Source of the DNA: CBDCVA01 sp965222935 [NCBI: Candidatus Latescibacterota bacterium] | GTDB lineage: Bacteria; Latescibacterota; CBDCVA01 | Direction of reading: 5' to 3' | NCBI GenBank assembly: GCA_965222935.1 | Contig: CBDCVA010000002.1 | Location: 2,299,320-2,363,319, forward strand | Length of the DNA stretch: 64,000 nucleotides | Part shown: positions 1-8,088 of the stretch, one piece after another | Layout: every line of letters starts with the position of its first letter | Numbering within the stretch: position 1 is the stretch's first letter | Position numbers and translations under genes: made by a program | Notes under the pieces: model-generated | Seen by the model: only the letters and a program-made list of their open reading frames with translations | What the model was told of the DNA's origin: nothing | Database searches by the model: none

Positions 1-1729
1 GCGCGAAGATCAAGAGGCTCGTCATGGCAGCCCCCAACCCCATGAAGCCGAGCCTTTGAGGGTCAGCACCTCGCGGGTCGTTCATCTTCTTGGTGACGTA
101 ATCGTAGGCGAAGCCGCCTTGGTACACCCACGTCGTGAAGTTATGCGCCCCCGTGCGATAGGCCGAATCGATGTAGTACCACAGTGTCACCGGAAGGGCA
201 ACGGCGATGCCGATGATCGAGGCGATGACGATGACCCGACCGTTCATCCTCAGCCAGTCTGCGAGCTTGGCGCCGTGGGCCGTGCCGGGCATGAAGATGG
301 ACCACATGTCCACCATCCAGCCGAAAGAGAACGCGATACCTACCATCGTGGGCGTCGACATGCTGACTGATCCCAGCGTATGCATCGTGAAGGGTTGTGG
401 CATCACGGGTGAGCGGACGTAAGGCAGGCCGCCCTCAATGACGAGCCGCGTGGTCCCGAAATAGGCCAGAATCGCGGCGACCAGAAAGAGCGCGATCACG
501 AGGGCCGACATGCCGGTGCGAGCCATGAAAGCCGCCATGTACACGAGTCCCGCTGCAAGACACAGCACGGCAATGCGCGGCGACATCAACTCCCGCTCGG
601 AGCTCTCCATTTCAATGCCGCGCCACGTCCGCCGGAGCATCTCGGCCAGGTGATGTCGTGCGGCCCAGACCCCGTACAGCACGAACACGCAGAAAGCGCC
701 CCACGATTGCCAGGCCAAGGAAGCGTGCGCCTGGCCGTACTCGCCGACCTCGCTGGCGCCGGCGGTGTAGCCGATGCGACTGAAGAGGGCTTGCTGTGAA
801 CGAACCAAAAGCTGGAAGAACCAGAAACTGAACAGGACTTCGGGGTTCACGAAGTAGCACAACCCGATGACCCACGGCGTGGCAGCAACGACGATGGAGG
901 GGAAGTGTTCGCCGACGTTGACCGGCCCGCCGAACTCGATGATCGGCAGCCCCGGCTTGAGAAACGTTGCTGCGTTCCACGCCAGCATGCCGAAGATCAA
1001 AAGGAAACCGGCAAGGAAGGCCGGCTTTCGTGTGACGGCGGGCAGAAGCCTCGGCGATGTGCTGTCCTCCATCAGCACCATGGGCGTGCTCATCAGCGGG
1101 AACAGCAGCCGCTCGTTCTCCACCCACTGTTTGCGGAAAAGCGCCACGAGTGCGATGCACACCAGGAAAAACGCCGTCAGGAAGCTCAGCCACCAGAGGA
1201 GTGGCGGAATCCAGGCCATCCATGGCACGCTCTCGCCCACGGGTAAGCCGTTGAAGAACCACGTGATGGCATGACCGACGTCGCCGGGCGCCATCCAGTC
1301 CGGAATGTAGGGCAAGATGCGTTCGGCCCACTCGTTCTCCGGCGAGGCGTAGTAGCGCGGCGCCGCCAGCGTGGCGACCAGATACAGCGCCAGGCTCACG
1401 TCCGCGACCACTGCGACCAGCGCCATGACGAAGATGACGGCGATTTCCTGGGGTCGGAGCGCCCAGGCAGGGTTGGCAAGCTTGAGGGCTACGTTGAGGA
1501 CGAAGACGAGGGTAAAGAGTAGGATGACCGTGAGCCACGGGAAGTAGCCGAACCCCATCCCCGCTATGTTGTGCCCCTGGATGAGGAACGGGTAGAGGAT
1601 GGCGCTGGCGGCTGCGGCCAGGACGCCCAGAGCCACCGCGCGCACCGTGAGACCGGAGGCGCGTAGTGGTGCTGAACGGGCTATGTGGAGGGCCTCCTCA
1701 GTGGGCGGGGCTAGGCGCTCTGTGGCCAC
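1..1729 (-). CDS. DUF6785-like polytopic membrane protein, copy A (C-terminus cut by window edge)
   Basis: An uninterrupted frame runs from a GTG at 1729 to the left edge, about 576 codons of an expected ~664. It is the third of three paralogues in a row. The N-terminus VATERL matches the starts of the two upstream copies (VASER, VATER, both also GTG), which fixes the start. Shared motifs include KQWVENERLLFPLM, TRLVIEGGLPYV, HGAKLADWL and MNGRVIVIA, among many hydrophobic segments. I associate these with the DUF6785/DUF6784 family of uncharacterised inner-membrane proteins; the family name is from memory. It begins 25 bp after the stop of copy B, so co-transcription is likely. No clear Shine-Dalgarno is visible. 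Function is unknown; a transport role is a guess from topology. Confidence 0.8.
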   Translation of the reverse strand, partial: MATERLAPPTEEALHIARSAPLRASGLTVRAVALGVLAAAASAILYPFLIQGHNIAGMGFGYFPWLTVILLFTLVFVLNVALKLANPAWALRPQEIAVIFVMALVAVVADVSLALYLVATLAAPRYYASPENEWAERILPYIPDWMAPGDVGHAITWFFNGLPVGESVPWMAWIPPLLWWLSFLTAFFLVCIALVALFRKQWVENERLLFPLMSTPMVLMEDSTSPRLLPAVTRKPAFLAGFLLIFGMLAWNAATFLKPGLPIIEFGGPVNVGEHFPSIVVAATPWVIGLCYFVNPEVLFSFWFFQLLVRSQQALFSRIGYTAGASEVGEYGQAHASLAWQSWGAFCVFVLYGVWAARHHLAEMLRRTWRGIEMESSERELMSPRIAVLCLAAGLVYMAAFMARTGMSALVIALFLVAAILAYFGTTRLVIEGGLPYVRSPVMPQPFTMHTLGSVSMSTPTMVGIAFSFGWMVDMWSIFMPGTAHGAKLADWLRMNGRVIVIASIIGIAVALPVTLWYYIDSAYRTGAHNFTTWVYQGGFAYDYVTKKMNDPRGADPQRLGFMGLGAAMTSLLIFA

Positions 1730-1754
1730 GGGAGGCTCTCGACGCGGAGATCGC

Positions 1755-3749
1755 TCAGAGGTACCGGACGAGCGCGTGCCCTTCGCCGTAGAAGAAGATA
1801 AAGTCGGTCAGCACGTAGAGCGCGCTCCCCGCCATGTGCCCGACCACAAGGCCGATGAAGAAGGGCTTGCCGCGCTCGTAGAGCGAATGCCCCCCGATCT
1901 TGAGGAGGATCACCTTGATCAGCCAGGTGAAAAAGAAAGCGCCGAAATGCCCCACCGTCCCCATGACGACCGGGCAGGTGAGGCCGATGGGGTGAAGCGG
2001 CCACCAGGCGAAGCGGTGGCGTATGAAGATCAGAAGGCCCGTCATTCCCATACCCAGGCCCATGAATCCCAGCCTTTGCGCGTCGGGACCATGTGGGTTG
2101 CGCATCTTCGAGGTCACGTAGTCGAAAGCGATGCCCTGTTCGCCCTGATAGACCCAGCTCGTGAAGTTGTGTGCACCGGTGCGGTACGCTAGGTCAATGT
2201 GATACCACAGGGTCAAGGGAAGCGTGACGACGAGGCTGAGGATCGCGGCGATCACGATGACGCGGCCGTTCATCCCCAGCCAGTCCGCGAGCTTGGCGCC
2301 GTGAGCAGCACCGGGCATGAAGATGCACCACATGTCCACAATCCAGCCGTAACTGAAGGCAATGCCCACCATCGTGGGCGCTGGCATGCCTGCCGAACCC
2401 AACGTGTACATCGAGAACGTCTGGGGTGTGATGGGCGCCTTGACGTAGGGCAGGCCGCCCTCGATGACCAGCCGCGTGATGCCGAAATACGCGATGATGG
2501 CAGCCGGCAGGATCAGGACGATCACCGGGATGGACATGCCGGTCTGTGCCATGAACGTGGCCATGTAGGCCAGCCCCGCCACGAGACACCCCAGCGCAAG
2601 CCGCGGCGACATGAGCTCGCGTTCGTCATGCTCCATCCTCAGCCCTCGCCAGGCGCGGCGGAAGACGTCGGCCAGGTGATGCCGTGCGGACCACATCCCG
2701 TAGATCACGAAGACGCTGAACGCGCCCCACGTCTGCCAGCCCATCGAAGCATTGCGGGATTCGAACGGGTCCGGCGAGCCTGCGGCATAGCCAATCCGGC
2801 TGAAGAAAGCGTCCTGGAATCGGATCAGGAGCTGGAAGAACCAGAAACTGAACAGGATTTCGGGATTCACGAAATAGCACAGCCCGATGACCCACGGCGT
2901 GGCCGCGACGAGTAACCCTCGGAAGTGTCGCCCCAGATTGATCGTCGTGCCGAACTGGATCACGGGGAGCGCAGGGTTGAAGTGCGTCGCGACGTTCCAC
3001 GCTAAGAGGCTGAAGATGAGCAGGAAACCCATGATGAAGCTTTTCTTTCGGGTGACCGCAGGCAAGAGCCTCCGCGACGTGCTGTCCTCCATCAGCGCCA
3101 TGGGCGCATTCATCAGCGGGAAGAGCAGCCGCTCGTGCTCCACCCATTGCTTGCGGAAGAGAGCGACGAGCGCGATGCACACCAGGAAGAACGCCGCCAG
3201 GAAGCTGCCCCACCACAAGAGCGGCACGATCCAGGCGGACCACGGGATGCTTTGCCCCGCGGGCAGGCCGTCGAAGAACCAGGTGATGGCGTTGCCGGCG
3301 TCCTCGGGTGCGATCCAGTCCGGGACGTAGTCGAACAGAAGCTCGATCCATTCGTTCTCCGGCGTGGCGTAGTAGCGCGGCGTCGCCAGGGTGGCGATGA
3401 AGTAGCTGGAGAGGCTCACGTCCGCCACGATGGCCACCAGCGCCATGACGAACACGACGGCTATCTCCTGATGTCGGAGTGCCCAGGCCGGGTTCATCAG
3501 CTTGAAGGCTACGTTGATGACGAAGACCGTGATGAACAGCAGGAGGACCGCAAACCACGGGAAATAGCCGAAGCCCATTCCGTGGATCTCATGCACGTTG
3601 ATGGCGTACGGGTAGAAGAAGGCGCTGGCCGCCGCTGCCAGGACGCCCAGGACCACCGCACGTGGCGTCAGGCCGGAGGCGCGCAGTGATGTCGAACGGG
3701 CTGTCCTGGCCGCTTCTTCAGAGGCTGTCGCTGCGCGCTCGGAGGCCAC
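1755..3749 (-). CDS. DUF6785-like polytopic membrane protein, copy B
   Basis: 664 residues, with a GTG start aligned with the starts of copies A and C. After a hydrophilic N-terminus of about 25 residues come a dozen or more hydrophobic segments. The conserved blocks are RKQWVEHERLLFPLM (about 200-215), FVNPEILFSFWFFQLL (about 310), TRLVIEGGLPYVK (about 435), HGAKLADWLGMNGRVIVIA (about 500) and HNFTSWVYQGEQG (about 545). It probably sits in the cytoplasmic membrane. Its neighbours are two paralogues, two secreted CBM9-like proteins and DUF4159 proteins, which suggests an envelope or uptake function; this is inference. A possible promoter lies about 70-100 bp upstream in the 177-bp gap before copy C, so this copy may be partly independently expressed. 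No catalytic motif is recognised. Confidence 0.85.
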   Translation of the reverse strand: MASERAATASEEAARTARSTSLRASGLTPRAVVLGVLAAAASAFFYPYAINVHEIHGMGFGYFPWFAVLLLFITVFVINVAFKLMNPAWALRHQEIAVVFVMALVAIVADVSLSSYFIATLATPRYYATPENEWIELLFDYVPDWIAPEDAGNAITWFFDGLPAGQSIPWSAWIVPLLWWGSFLAAFFLVCIALVALFRKQWVEHERLLFPLMNAPMALMEDSTSRRLLPAVTRKKSFIMGFLLIFSLLAWNVATHFNPALPVIQFGTTINLGRHFRGLLVAATPWVIGLCYFVNPEILFSFWFFQLLIRFQDAFFSRIGYAAGSPDPFESRNASMGWQTWGAFSVFVIYGMWSARHHLADVFRRAWRGLRMEHDERELMSPRLALGCLVAGLAYMATFMAQTGMSIPVIVLILPAAIIAYFGITRLVIEGGLPYVKAPITPQTFSMYTLGSAGMPAPTMVGIAFSYGWIVDMWCIFMPGAAHGAKLADWLGMNGRVIVIAAILSLVVTLPLTLWYHIDLAYRTGAHNFTSWVYQGEQGIAFDYVTSKMRNPHGPDAQRLGFMGLGMGMTGLLIFIRHRFAWWPLHPIGLTCPVVMGTVGHFGAFFFTWLIKVILLKIGGHSLYERGKPFFIGLVVGHMAGSALYVLTDFIFFYGEGHALVRYL

Positions 3750-3820
3750 GGGCCACTCCGCTCTATCTTGACGGTGCTACCTGGGCGGCGTTAAGAAAAA
3801 TGTGGACGACGATCGAAAGG

Positions 3821-3849
3821 GAAGTACGCTCAGTCCCTCGGCTTGTCAA
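3821..3849 (-). promoter_or_regulatory. Possible sigma-70-type promoter for DUF6785 copies B and A
   Basis: On the minus strand TTGACA (3844-3849) is followed after 17 bases by TACTTC (3821-3826). The -35 box is perfect, the spacing is ideal and the -10 box is poor. It lies in the 177-bp gap between copies C and B, 72 bp before the start of B. Confidence 0.35.
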
Positions 3850-3926
3850 GGTTCAAGCCTCTACGGGAGCTCATGGGGCCGGTAAGTCCGGGGGCCAAGT
3901 CTAGCAGTGGCCCGGATGAAAGGCGT

Positions 3927-5921
3927 TCAAAAATAACGGACCAGCGGGTGGCTCGTGCCTGGGAAGAAGAACACGTCGGCCAGCACATAGAGAGCGGTTC
4001 CCGTGATGTGGCCGACCACGAGACCGATGAAGAATGGCTTACCCCGCTCATACAGCGACTGGCCTCCGACCCCGATGAGGACCACCTTGGCGAGCCACGT
4101 GAGGAAGAAGGAGCCGAAGTGTCCGATGGTCCCGACCACGACAGGCGAGGTGAAGCCGATCGGGTGCAGCGGCCACCAGGCGAAGCGGTGGTGCATCATG
4201 ATCAGAAAGCCCATCATGACCGCGCCGAGTCCGAGAAATCCGAGCCGCTCGAAGTCGGGCCCATGTGGGTTGCGCATCTTGTTGGCGGCATAATCGAAGG
4301 CCCGCGTGTTCAAACCCTGATACTGTCCGGTCCCGAAGTTGTGCGCCCCAAAACGGTAGCCCAGTTCGACGTGGTACCACATCGTCACTGCGAAAGCGAC
4401 GGCAAGGCCGATGACCGATGCGATGACGATGACCCGACCGTTCATCCCCAGCCAGTCGGCGAGCTTGGCGCCGTGCGCGGTGGCGGGCATGAAGATGGAC
4501 CACATGTCCGCGATCCAGCCGTAGGAGAACGCGAAGCCCACCATGGCGGGCCCCGATATACCGGCTGAGCCCAGCGTGTGCATCGTGAACGCCTGCGGGG
4601 TGATCGGTGACCGCATGTAGGGCAAGCCGCCCTCGATGACCAGCCGTGTGGTGCCGAAGTACGCGAGGATGGAGGCAGGTGCGAAGAGCAGGATCATGGG
4701 TGCGGACATGCCTGTGCGGGCCATGAACGCCACCATGTAGAGTGAGCCGGCGAGAACGCACAGCACAGCAAGACGCGGCGACATCAGTTCCCGTTCGGGG
4801 ATCTCCATTTCCATGCCCCGCCAAGCCCGCCGGAAGATGTCGGCCAGGTGACGGCGCCCGGCCCATATCCCGTAAAGGATGAAGACCCCGAAAGCGCCCC
4901 ACGTCTGCCAGCCCAGCGAGGCGTAGTAGGACGAGGAAGCATCGGCGGGGCCTATGGAGTATCCGACGCGGTTGAAGAACGCTTCCTCGAAGCGAACCAA
5001 GAGCTGGAAGAACCAGAAGCTGAAGAGCACCTGCGGGCTGACGAAGTAGCATAGCCCGATGACCCAGGGCGTCGCGGCGATGACGAGGGGCGGCAAGTCG
5101 CGCCCGATGTTGACCAGCCCGCCGAACCGGACGAGCGGAAGCGTGGGCTCGAAGAACGTCGCCACGTTCCACGCGAGCAGACCGAAGATGAGCGTAAAGC
5201 CGACCAAGAAGCTCGGCTTTCGCGTGACGGCGGGCAAAAGCCTCCGCGAGGTACTGTCCTCCATTAGTGCCATCGGCGGGTGCATCAGCGGGAAGAGCAG
5301 GCGTTCGTGCTCCACCCATTGCTTGCGGAAGATGGCCACCAGCGCGATGCACACCAGGAAGAATGCCCCAATGAAGCTGCCCCACCAAAGTAACGGCGGG
5401 ATCCACGCGGCCCAGGGGATGGTCACGCCCTTGGGCAAGCCGTTGTAGAACCAGGCGATGACGTTGCCGGCGGGTGTGGGTGCGATCCAGTCGGGGATGT
5501 GGTCGAGCAGGAGCTTGGCCCATTCGTTTTCGGGCGAGGCGTAGTAGTGCGGCGTCGCCAGCACGGCGACCAGGTACAGGGCCAGGCTTGCGTCGGCGAT
5601 CACCGCGACCAGCGCCATCACGAAGATGACGACCAGTTCCTGGGGGCGGAGCGCCCAGACCGGGTTGACCAGTTTCAAGGCCACATTGATGCCGAAAATC
5701 ATGGCGAACAGGATGAGGACCGAAAGCCACGTGAAGTAACCGAAGCCCATCCCGTGGATGTTGTGTGCCTGGATGAGGAACGGGTAGAGGACGGCGCTGA
5801 CCCCCGACGCCAGGATACCCAGCGTCAGCGCGCGGAACGTGAGCCCTGAAGCGCCGAAGCCCATCGGACGCTCCGGCATGGCGGTCCCTTCGGCGGGTTG
5901 GGTTACACGTTCGGTGGCCAC
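3927..5921 (-). CDS. DUF6785-like polytopic membrane protein, copy C
   Basis: 664 residues, the same length as copy B, with GTG start (VATERVTQPAEG). The three copies align end to end. Most differences lie in the first 25 residues and in the loop around residue 350 (GYSIGPADASSSYYASLGWQ here). Conserved blocks are RKQWVEHERLLFPLMHPPM, TRLVIEGGLPYMRSP, HGAKLADWLGMNGRVIVIA and RLGFLGLG. The near-C-terminal segment SLYERGKPFFIGLVVGH is almost invariant between B and C. This is the first copy in transcription order, lying 182 bp after the CBM9-like gene with a hairpin between them. It is predicted to be an inner-membrane protein of unknown function; the DUF6785-type assignment is family-level recognition only. 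Confidence 0.85.
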   Translation of the reverse strand: MATERVTQPAEGTAMPERPMGFGASGLTFRALTLGILASGVSAVLYPFLIQAHNIHGMGFGYFTWLSVLILFAMIFGINVALKLVNPVWALRPQELVVIFVMALVAVIADASLALYLVAVLATPHYYASPENEWAKLLLDHIPDWIAPTPAGNVIAWFYNGLPKGVTIPWAAWIPPLLWWGSFIGAFFLVCIALVAIFRKQWVEHERLLFPLMHPPMALMEDSTSRRLLPAVTRKPSFLVGFTLIFGLLAWNVATFFEPTLPLVRFGGLVNIGRDLPPLVIAATPWVIGLCYFVSPQVLFSFWFFQLLVRFEEAFFNRVGYSIGPADASSSYYASLGWQTWGAFGVFILYGIWAGRRHLADIFRRAWRGMEMEIPERELMSPRLAVLCVLAGSLYMVAFMARTGMSAPMILLFAPASILAYFGTTRLVIEGGLPYMRSPITPQAFTMHTLGSAGISGPAMVGFAFSYGWIADMWSIFMPATAHGAKLADWLGMNGRVIVIASVIGLAVAFAVTMWYHVELGYRFGAHNFGTGQYQGLNTRAFDYAANKMRNPHGPDFERLGFLGLGAVMMGFLIMMHHRFAWWPLHPIGFTSPVVVGTIGHFGSFFLTWLAKVVLIGVGGQSLYERGKPFFIGLVVGHITGTALYVLADVFFFPGTSHPLVRYF

Positions 5922-6041
5922 TTTGCTTTTTTCGCGGCTTTGCTGTCGAGGTTTGCGAACGGCGCCGGACAGGACGCACGCCTCGGGTCGGCATCCTATC
6001 AGGATCGCTCAACTCCGGGCCCATGGGTGAGCCGGAAATAC

Positions 6042-6076
6042 GAAGGCCGGAGACCTTCGCCGAGTCCCCGGCCTTC
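6042..6076 (-). terminator. Hairpin between the CBM9-like gene and DUF6785 copy C
   Basis: A perfect 9-bp inverted repeat (GAAGGCCGG, 6042-6050, with CCGGCCTTC, 6068-6076) surrounds a 17-base loop 28 bp after the CBM9-like stop codon. No T-run follows on the minus strand, so it may be a Rho-assisted or partial terminator, or an RNA-processing hairpin. Confidence 0.4.
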
Positions 6077-6103
6077 AACCCTGCTGGGCGCTATGCGCCC
6101 GAC

Positions 6104-6967
6104 TTACCTGAACAGATGCTTGATCTGCGCCCAGTTCGAAGTCTCGACGGCTACATCTGGGGGACCGACCATGGTCGTGTCCCCGAGCGTGGACGGGTCG
6201 TCACCCTGGCCGTACAGCATCCACTGGGCGTTACGGTTGGCGCCGTCCGCTTCGATCATGAGGAGCCCGTAGCCAAAGACGCGATCCTCAAACGGCGCCA
6301 CCCAGGTCGGATCCCACTCATTCATCTTGGTGAACGAGACGGCCGCCTCAAGCGTCCAATTCGAGCCCGAGACGGGATCGACGATCGTCTCCGACATGGT
6401 GCCTGTGGCCTCGAGGCCGAAGTCCGCCTGGCCTTCGCCGTCCTCGGTGTGGTTGATGTAGCGGCAGCAGAGCCCCTGGTTGCCGGGGTCCGCGCGCCAC
6501 CAGTACGTCTGCTTGCCCGCGTCCGCGATGCCCTCGTGATCGGTGTCGAGGAAGATCGACAAGACGTCCGAGTTGGCGAACGACTGGCTCTCCGCCCCGA
6601 CGCTATGGATGTCCCAGACGTTGTCGGTCACGACCGCACTGACATACAAATAGTTGTCGTCCCATGCGGTGAACCAGTCAAACGAGAAGTCGTCGCTGGT
6701 CCCGCCGGTGCCCTCGGGCTCGAACTCCGTCGGCGGTCTCATGTGCGAGACCTCGGTGAAGTACGGCTGGTCCTGCACGCGCTCCCATGTCCACGTCCCG
6801 TCGGTGAACGCGAAGTCCATCCACTCGGACGGATCGCCGTCAATCATCGGTACCACGCCGGCGGGCAGCTTCGGCAGGTCAAAATCGGCGCCGAGGTGCG
6901 CGTTCGCCGAGCCAGCGAAGGCCAGGCTGACGACACACAGAGCCATGATCCATTTGCTGCGGTTCAT
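6104..6967 (-). CDS. Exported CBM9-like (DOMON-type) domain protein 1
   Basis: 287 residues from the ATG at 6967, chosen because GGGGAG stands just before it and the protein then opens with a classic signal peptide (MNRSKWIMALCVVSLAFAGSANA). A longer frame to 7156 would translate a repeat-bearing leader and is rejected. The mature part follows the carbohydrate-binding family 9 pattern: MIDGDPSEWMDF near the start, DNYLYVSAVVTDNVW in the middle, then SDVLSIFLDTDHEG. It ends WAQIKHLFR. CBM9-like modules usually bind sugars or sit on extracellular or periplasmic proteins; there is no catalytic domain here. It has its own promoter (7168-7196) and a long structured 5' leader. The three DUF6785-like genes follow downstream. 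Confidence 0.75.
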   Translation of the reverse strand: MNRSKWIMALCVVSLAFAGSANAHLGADFDLPKLPAGVVPMIDGDPSEWMDFAFTDGTWTWERVQDQPYFTEVSHMRPPTEFEPEGTGGTSDDFSFDWFTAWDDNYLYVSAVVTDNVWDIHSVGAESQSFANSDVLSIFLDTDHEGIADAGKQTYWWRADPGNQGLCCRYINHTEDGEGQADFGLEATGTMSETIVDPVSGSNWTLEAAVSFTKMNEWDPTWVAPFEDRVFGYGLLMIEADGANRNAQWMLYGQGDDPSTLGDTTMVGPPDVAVETSNWAQIKHLFR

Positions 6968-6978
6968 CTTGACTCCCC

Positions 6979-7038
6979 TTACTGTGGCTTGGAAAAGGTA
7001 GCCTCTACTTACTGTGGCTTGGAAAAGGTAGCCTCTAC
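6979..7038. repeat. Two exact tandem copies of a 30-bp unit in the 5' leader
   Basis: The unit at 6979-7008 is repeated without change at 7009-7038. On the minus (sense) strand it begins GTAGAGGCTACC and ends CCACAGTAA. It lies 12 bp upstream of the CBM9-like start codon, next to the ribosome-binding site, and does not continue elsewhere in the window. Confidence 0.9.
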
Positions 7039-7121
7039 TCATCTCAGGGGCCGGCGACCCCGCTTCCGCCTTTCCTGGTACTGCTTCTCCCTTTGATAGC
7101 GATGACAGGTTTCTACCTTGT

Positions 7122-7142
7122 CCCTCTGCCCGGACCAGAGGG
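7122..7142 (-). other. Leader hairpin near the predicted transcription start
   Basis: A perfect 7-bp stem (CCCTCTG, 7122-7128; CAGAGGG, 7136-7142) with a 7-base loop lies about 20 bases into the predicted transcript of the CBM9-like gene. It could be an mRNA 5' stabiliser or part of a regulatory leader. Confidence 0.45.
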
Positions 7143-7167
7143 AGACTCACTGACAATAGCGTCGCTC

Positions 7168-7196
7168 AATATAAGACCTCTCCCATCCTCACGCAA
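7168..7196 (-). promoter_or_regulatory. Sigma-70-type promoter for CBM9-like gene 1
   Basis: On the minus strand TTGCGT (7191-7196) is followed after exactly 17 bases by TATATT (7168-7173). The expected start near 7161 gives a 5' leader of about 190 bases holding the hairpin at 7122-7142 and the 30-bp tandem repeat. Confidence 0.5.
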
Positions 7197-7221
7197 GGCC
7201 GTTCCGCAAAAACCGTCCGGT

Positions 7222-8088
7222 CTACTTCAGTTCCGCCGGCAGCGTCTCGACGAGCCGCAGGTTACCCCACGTGTCGCGCCGGTCGTCGATGCCCGGCCAG
7301 GTGACCTCGCCCCAGTCGAGCCCGCGTCGGACGGCCTCGCCCATGTTCTCTATCTCCTCGGAGACGTCTTTGTCGCCGACCAGAAGCCCTAGCCCGATGA
7401 TGCGGCCCGCCGTCGGCGCGCCGAAGTTCTCCGCATTGATCGTCAGGCCGTCGTCACCCCACGGGATCGCGATCTCCATCACGTAGCCTCCTGGCGTCAG
7501 CCGCGCCGCACAGGGTGCGTGAGGTATCCGCCGTTCCTCCTGTCCGGTGTCGTGGCCGATCTTCCATATCGTATTGTCGGGCGGGACCTCGGGGTCGGCC
7601 GTGAACCAGACGACGTGAACGCCGTCGCGATACTGCCCGAAGGGCCACTCGTTGTGGTACAGGTCCAGGAAGAACGCGATGCCGTCCGTGCGGAAGATTT
7701 TGCGAGGACCCTCGTGGCTGACCTGGTGGATGTCATCAGTGGCGCGGACGGCGAAGTAGAGGTAGCCATCATCCCACGCCGAGCGCACCCACATGTCCAG
7801 GTCTTCGGGGCCATTCACGGACGCGAGATGCAGGGGGCTCCCGGGGTCCTCGGCCATGATGCGGACCGAGTCCGCCGCTGGCCAGTCGTCGAAGCGCGCG
7901 TCGACCGCGATCGGCTGGGGAATCCGGGGTGCCCAGAGTGTGCGCTTCCCGGGCTTGTAGGGCGTTGCGCCTAGAGTGAGGATCAGCGCCAGCCCCACGA
8001 TCCCGAAGACTAAAGCGGGAGCACCGCGCGTCTGCACGCCCGCGGCGGAGGGATTGAAAGGTCCTATGAGATGGCGCGCCCGTCTCAT
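7222..8088 (-). CDS. CBM9-like exported or membrane-anchored protein 2
   Basis: 288 residues. Its ATG overlaps the stop of the upstream DUF4159 gene (ATGA, 8085-8088), so translation is coupled. A hydrophobic stretch at about residues 25-42 (APALVFGIVGLALILTLGA) can serve as signal anchor. Then comes a CBM9-type module: PIAVDARFDDWPAADSVRI, DGYLYFAVRATDDIHQ, RTDGIAFFLDLYHNE, GYVMEIAIPWGD, ending near DTWGNLRLVE, as CBM9 domains do. It is related in fold to the protein at 6104-6967 but clearly divergent in sequence. A sugar-binding extracytoplasmic role is inferred from the family. It is the last gene of the barrel-DUF4159 run before the promoter at 7168-7196. Confidence 0.75.
   Translation of the reverse strand: MRRARHLIGPFNPSAAGVQTRGAPALVFGIVGLALILTLGATPYKPGKRTLWAPRIPQPIAVDARFDDWPAADSVRIMAEDPGSPLHLASVNGPEDLDMWVRSAWDDGYLYFAVRATDDIHQVSHEGPRKIFRTDGIAFFLDLYHNEWPFGQYRDGVHVVWFTADPEVPPDNTIWKIGHDTGQEERRIPHAPCAARLTPGGYVMEIAIPWGDDGLTINAENFGAPTAGRIIGLGLLVGDKDVSEEIENMGEAVRRGLDWGEVTWPGIDDRRDTWGNLRLVETLPAELK

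Noticed and set aside
4048-6078. A 676-codon open frame on the minus strand opposite in phase to DUF6785 copy C, and similar frames in the other copies
   Set aside because: It is rich in Arg, His and Pro with no domain, and overlaps a well-supported gene in another phase; a codon-bias shadow.
6979-7038. 30-bp tandem repeat as a CRISPR array
   Set aside because: Only two direct copies with no spacer between them and no cas genes.
7039-7156. ATG at 7156 as the start of the CBM9-like protein
   Set aside because: It would translate the 30-bp repeats and bury the signal peptide; the ATG at 6967 has its own GGGGAG and signal peptide.
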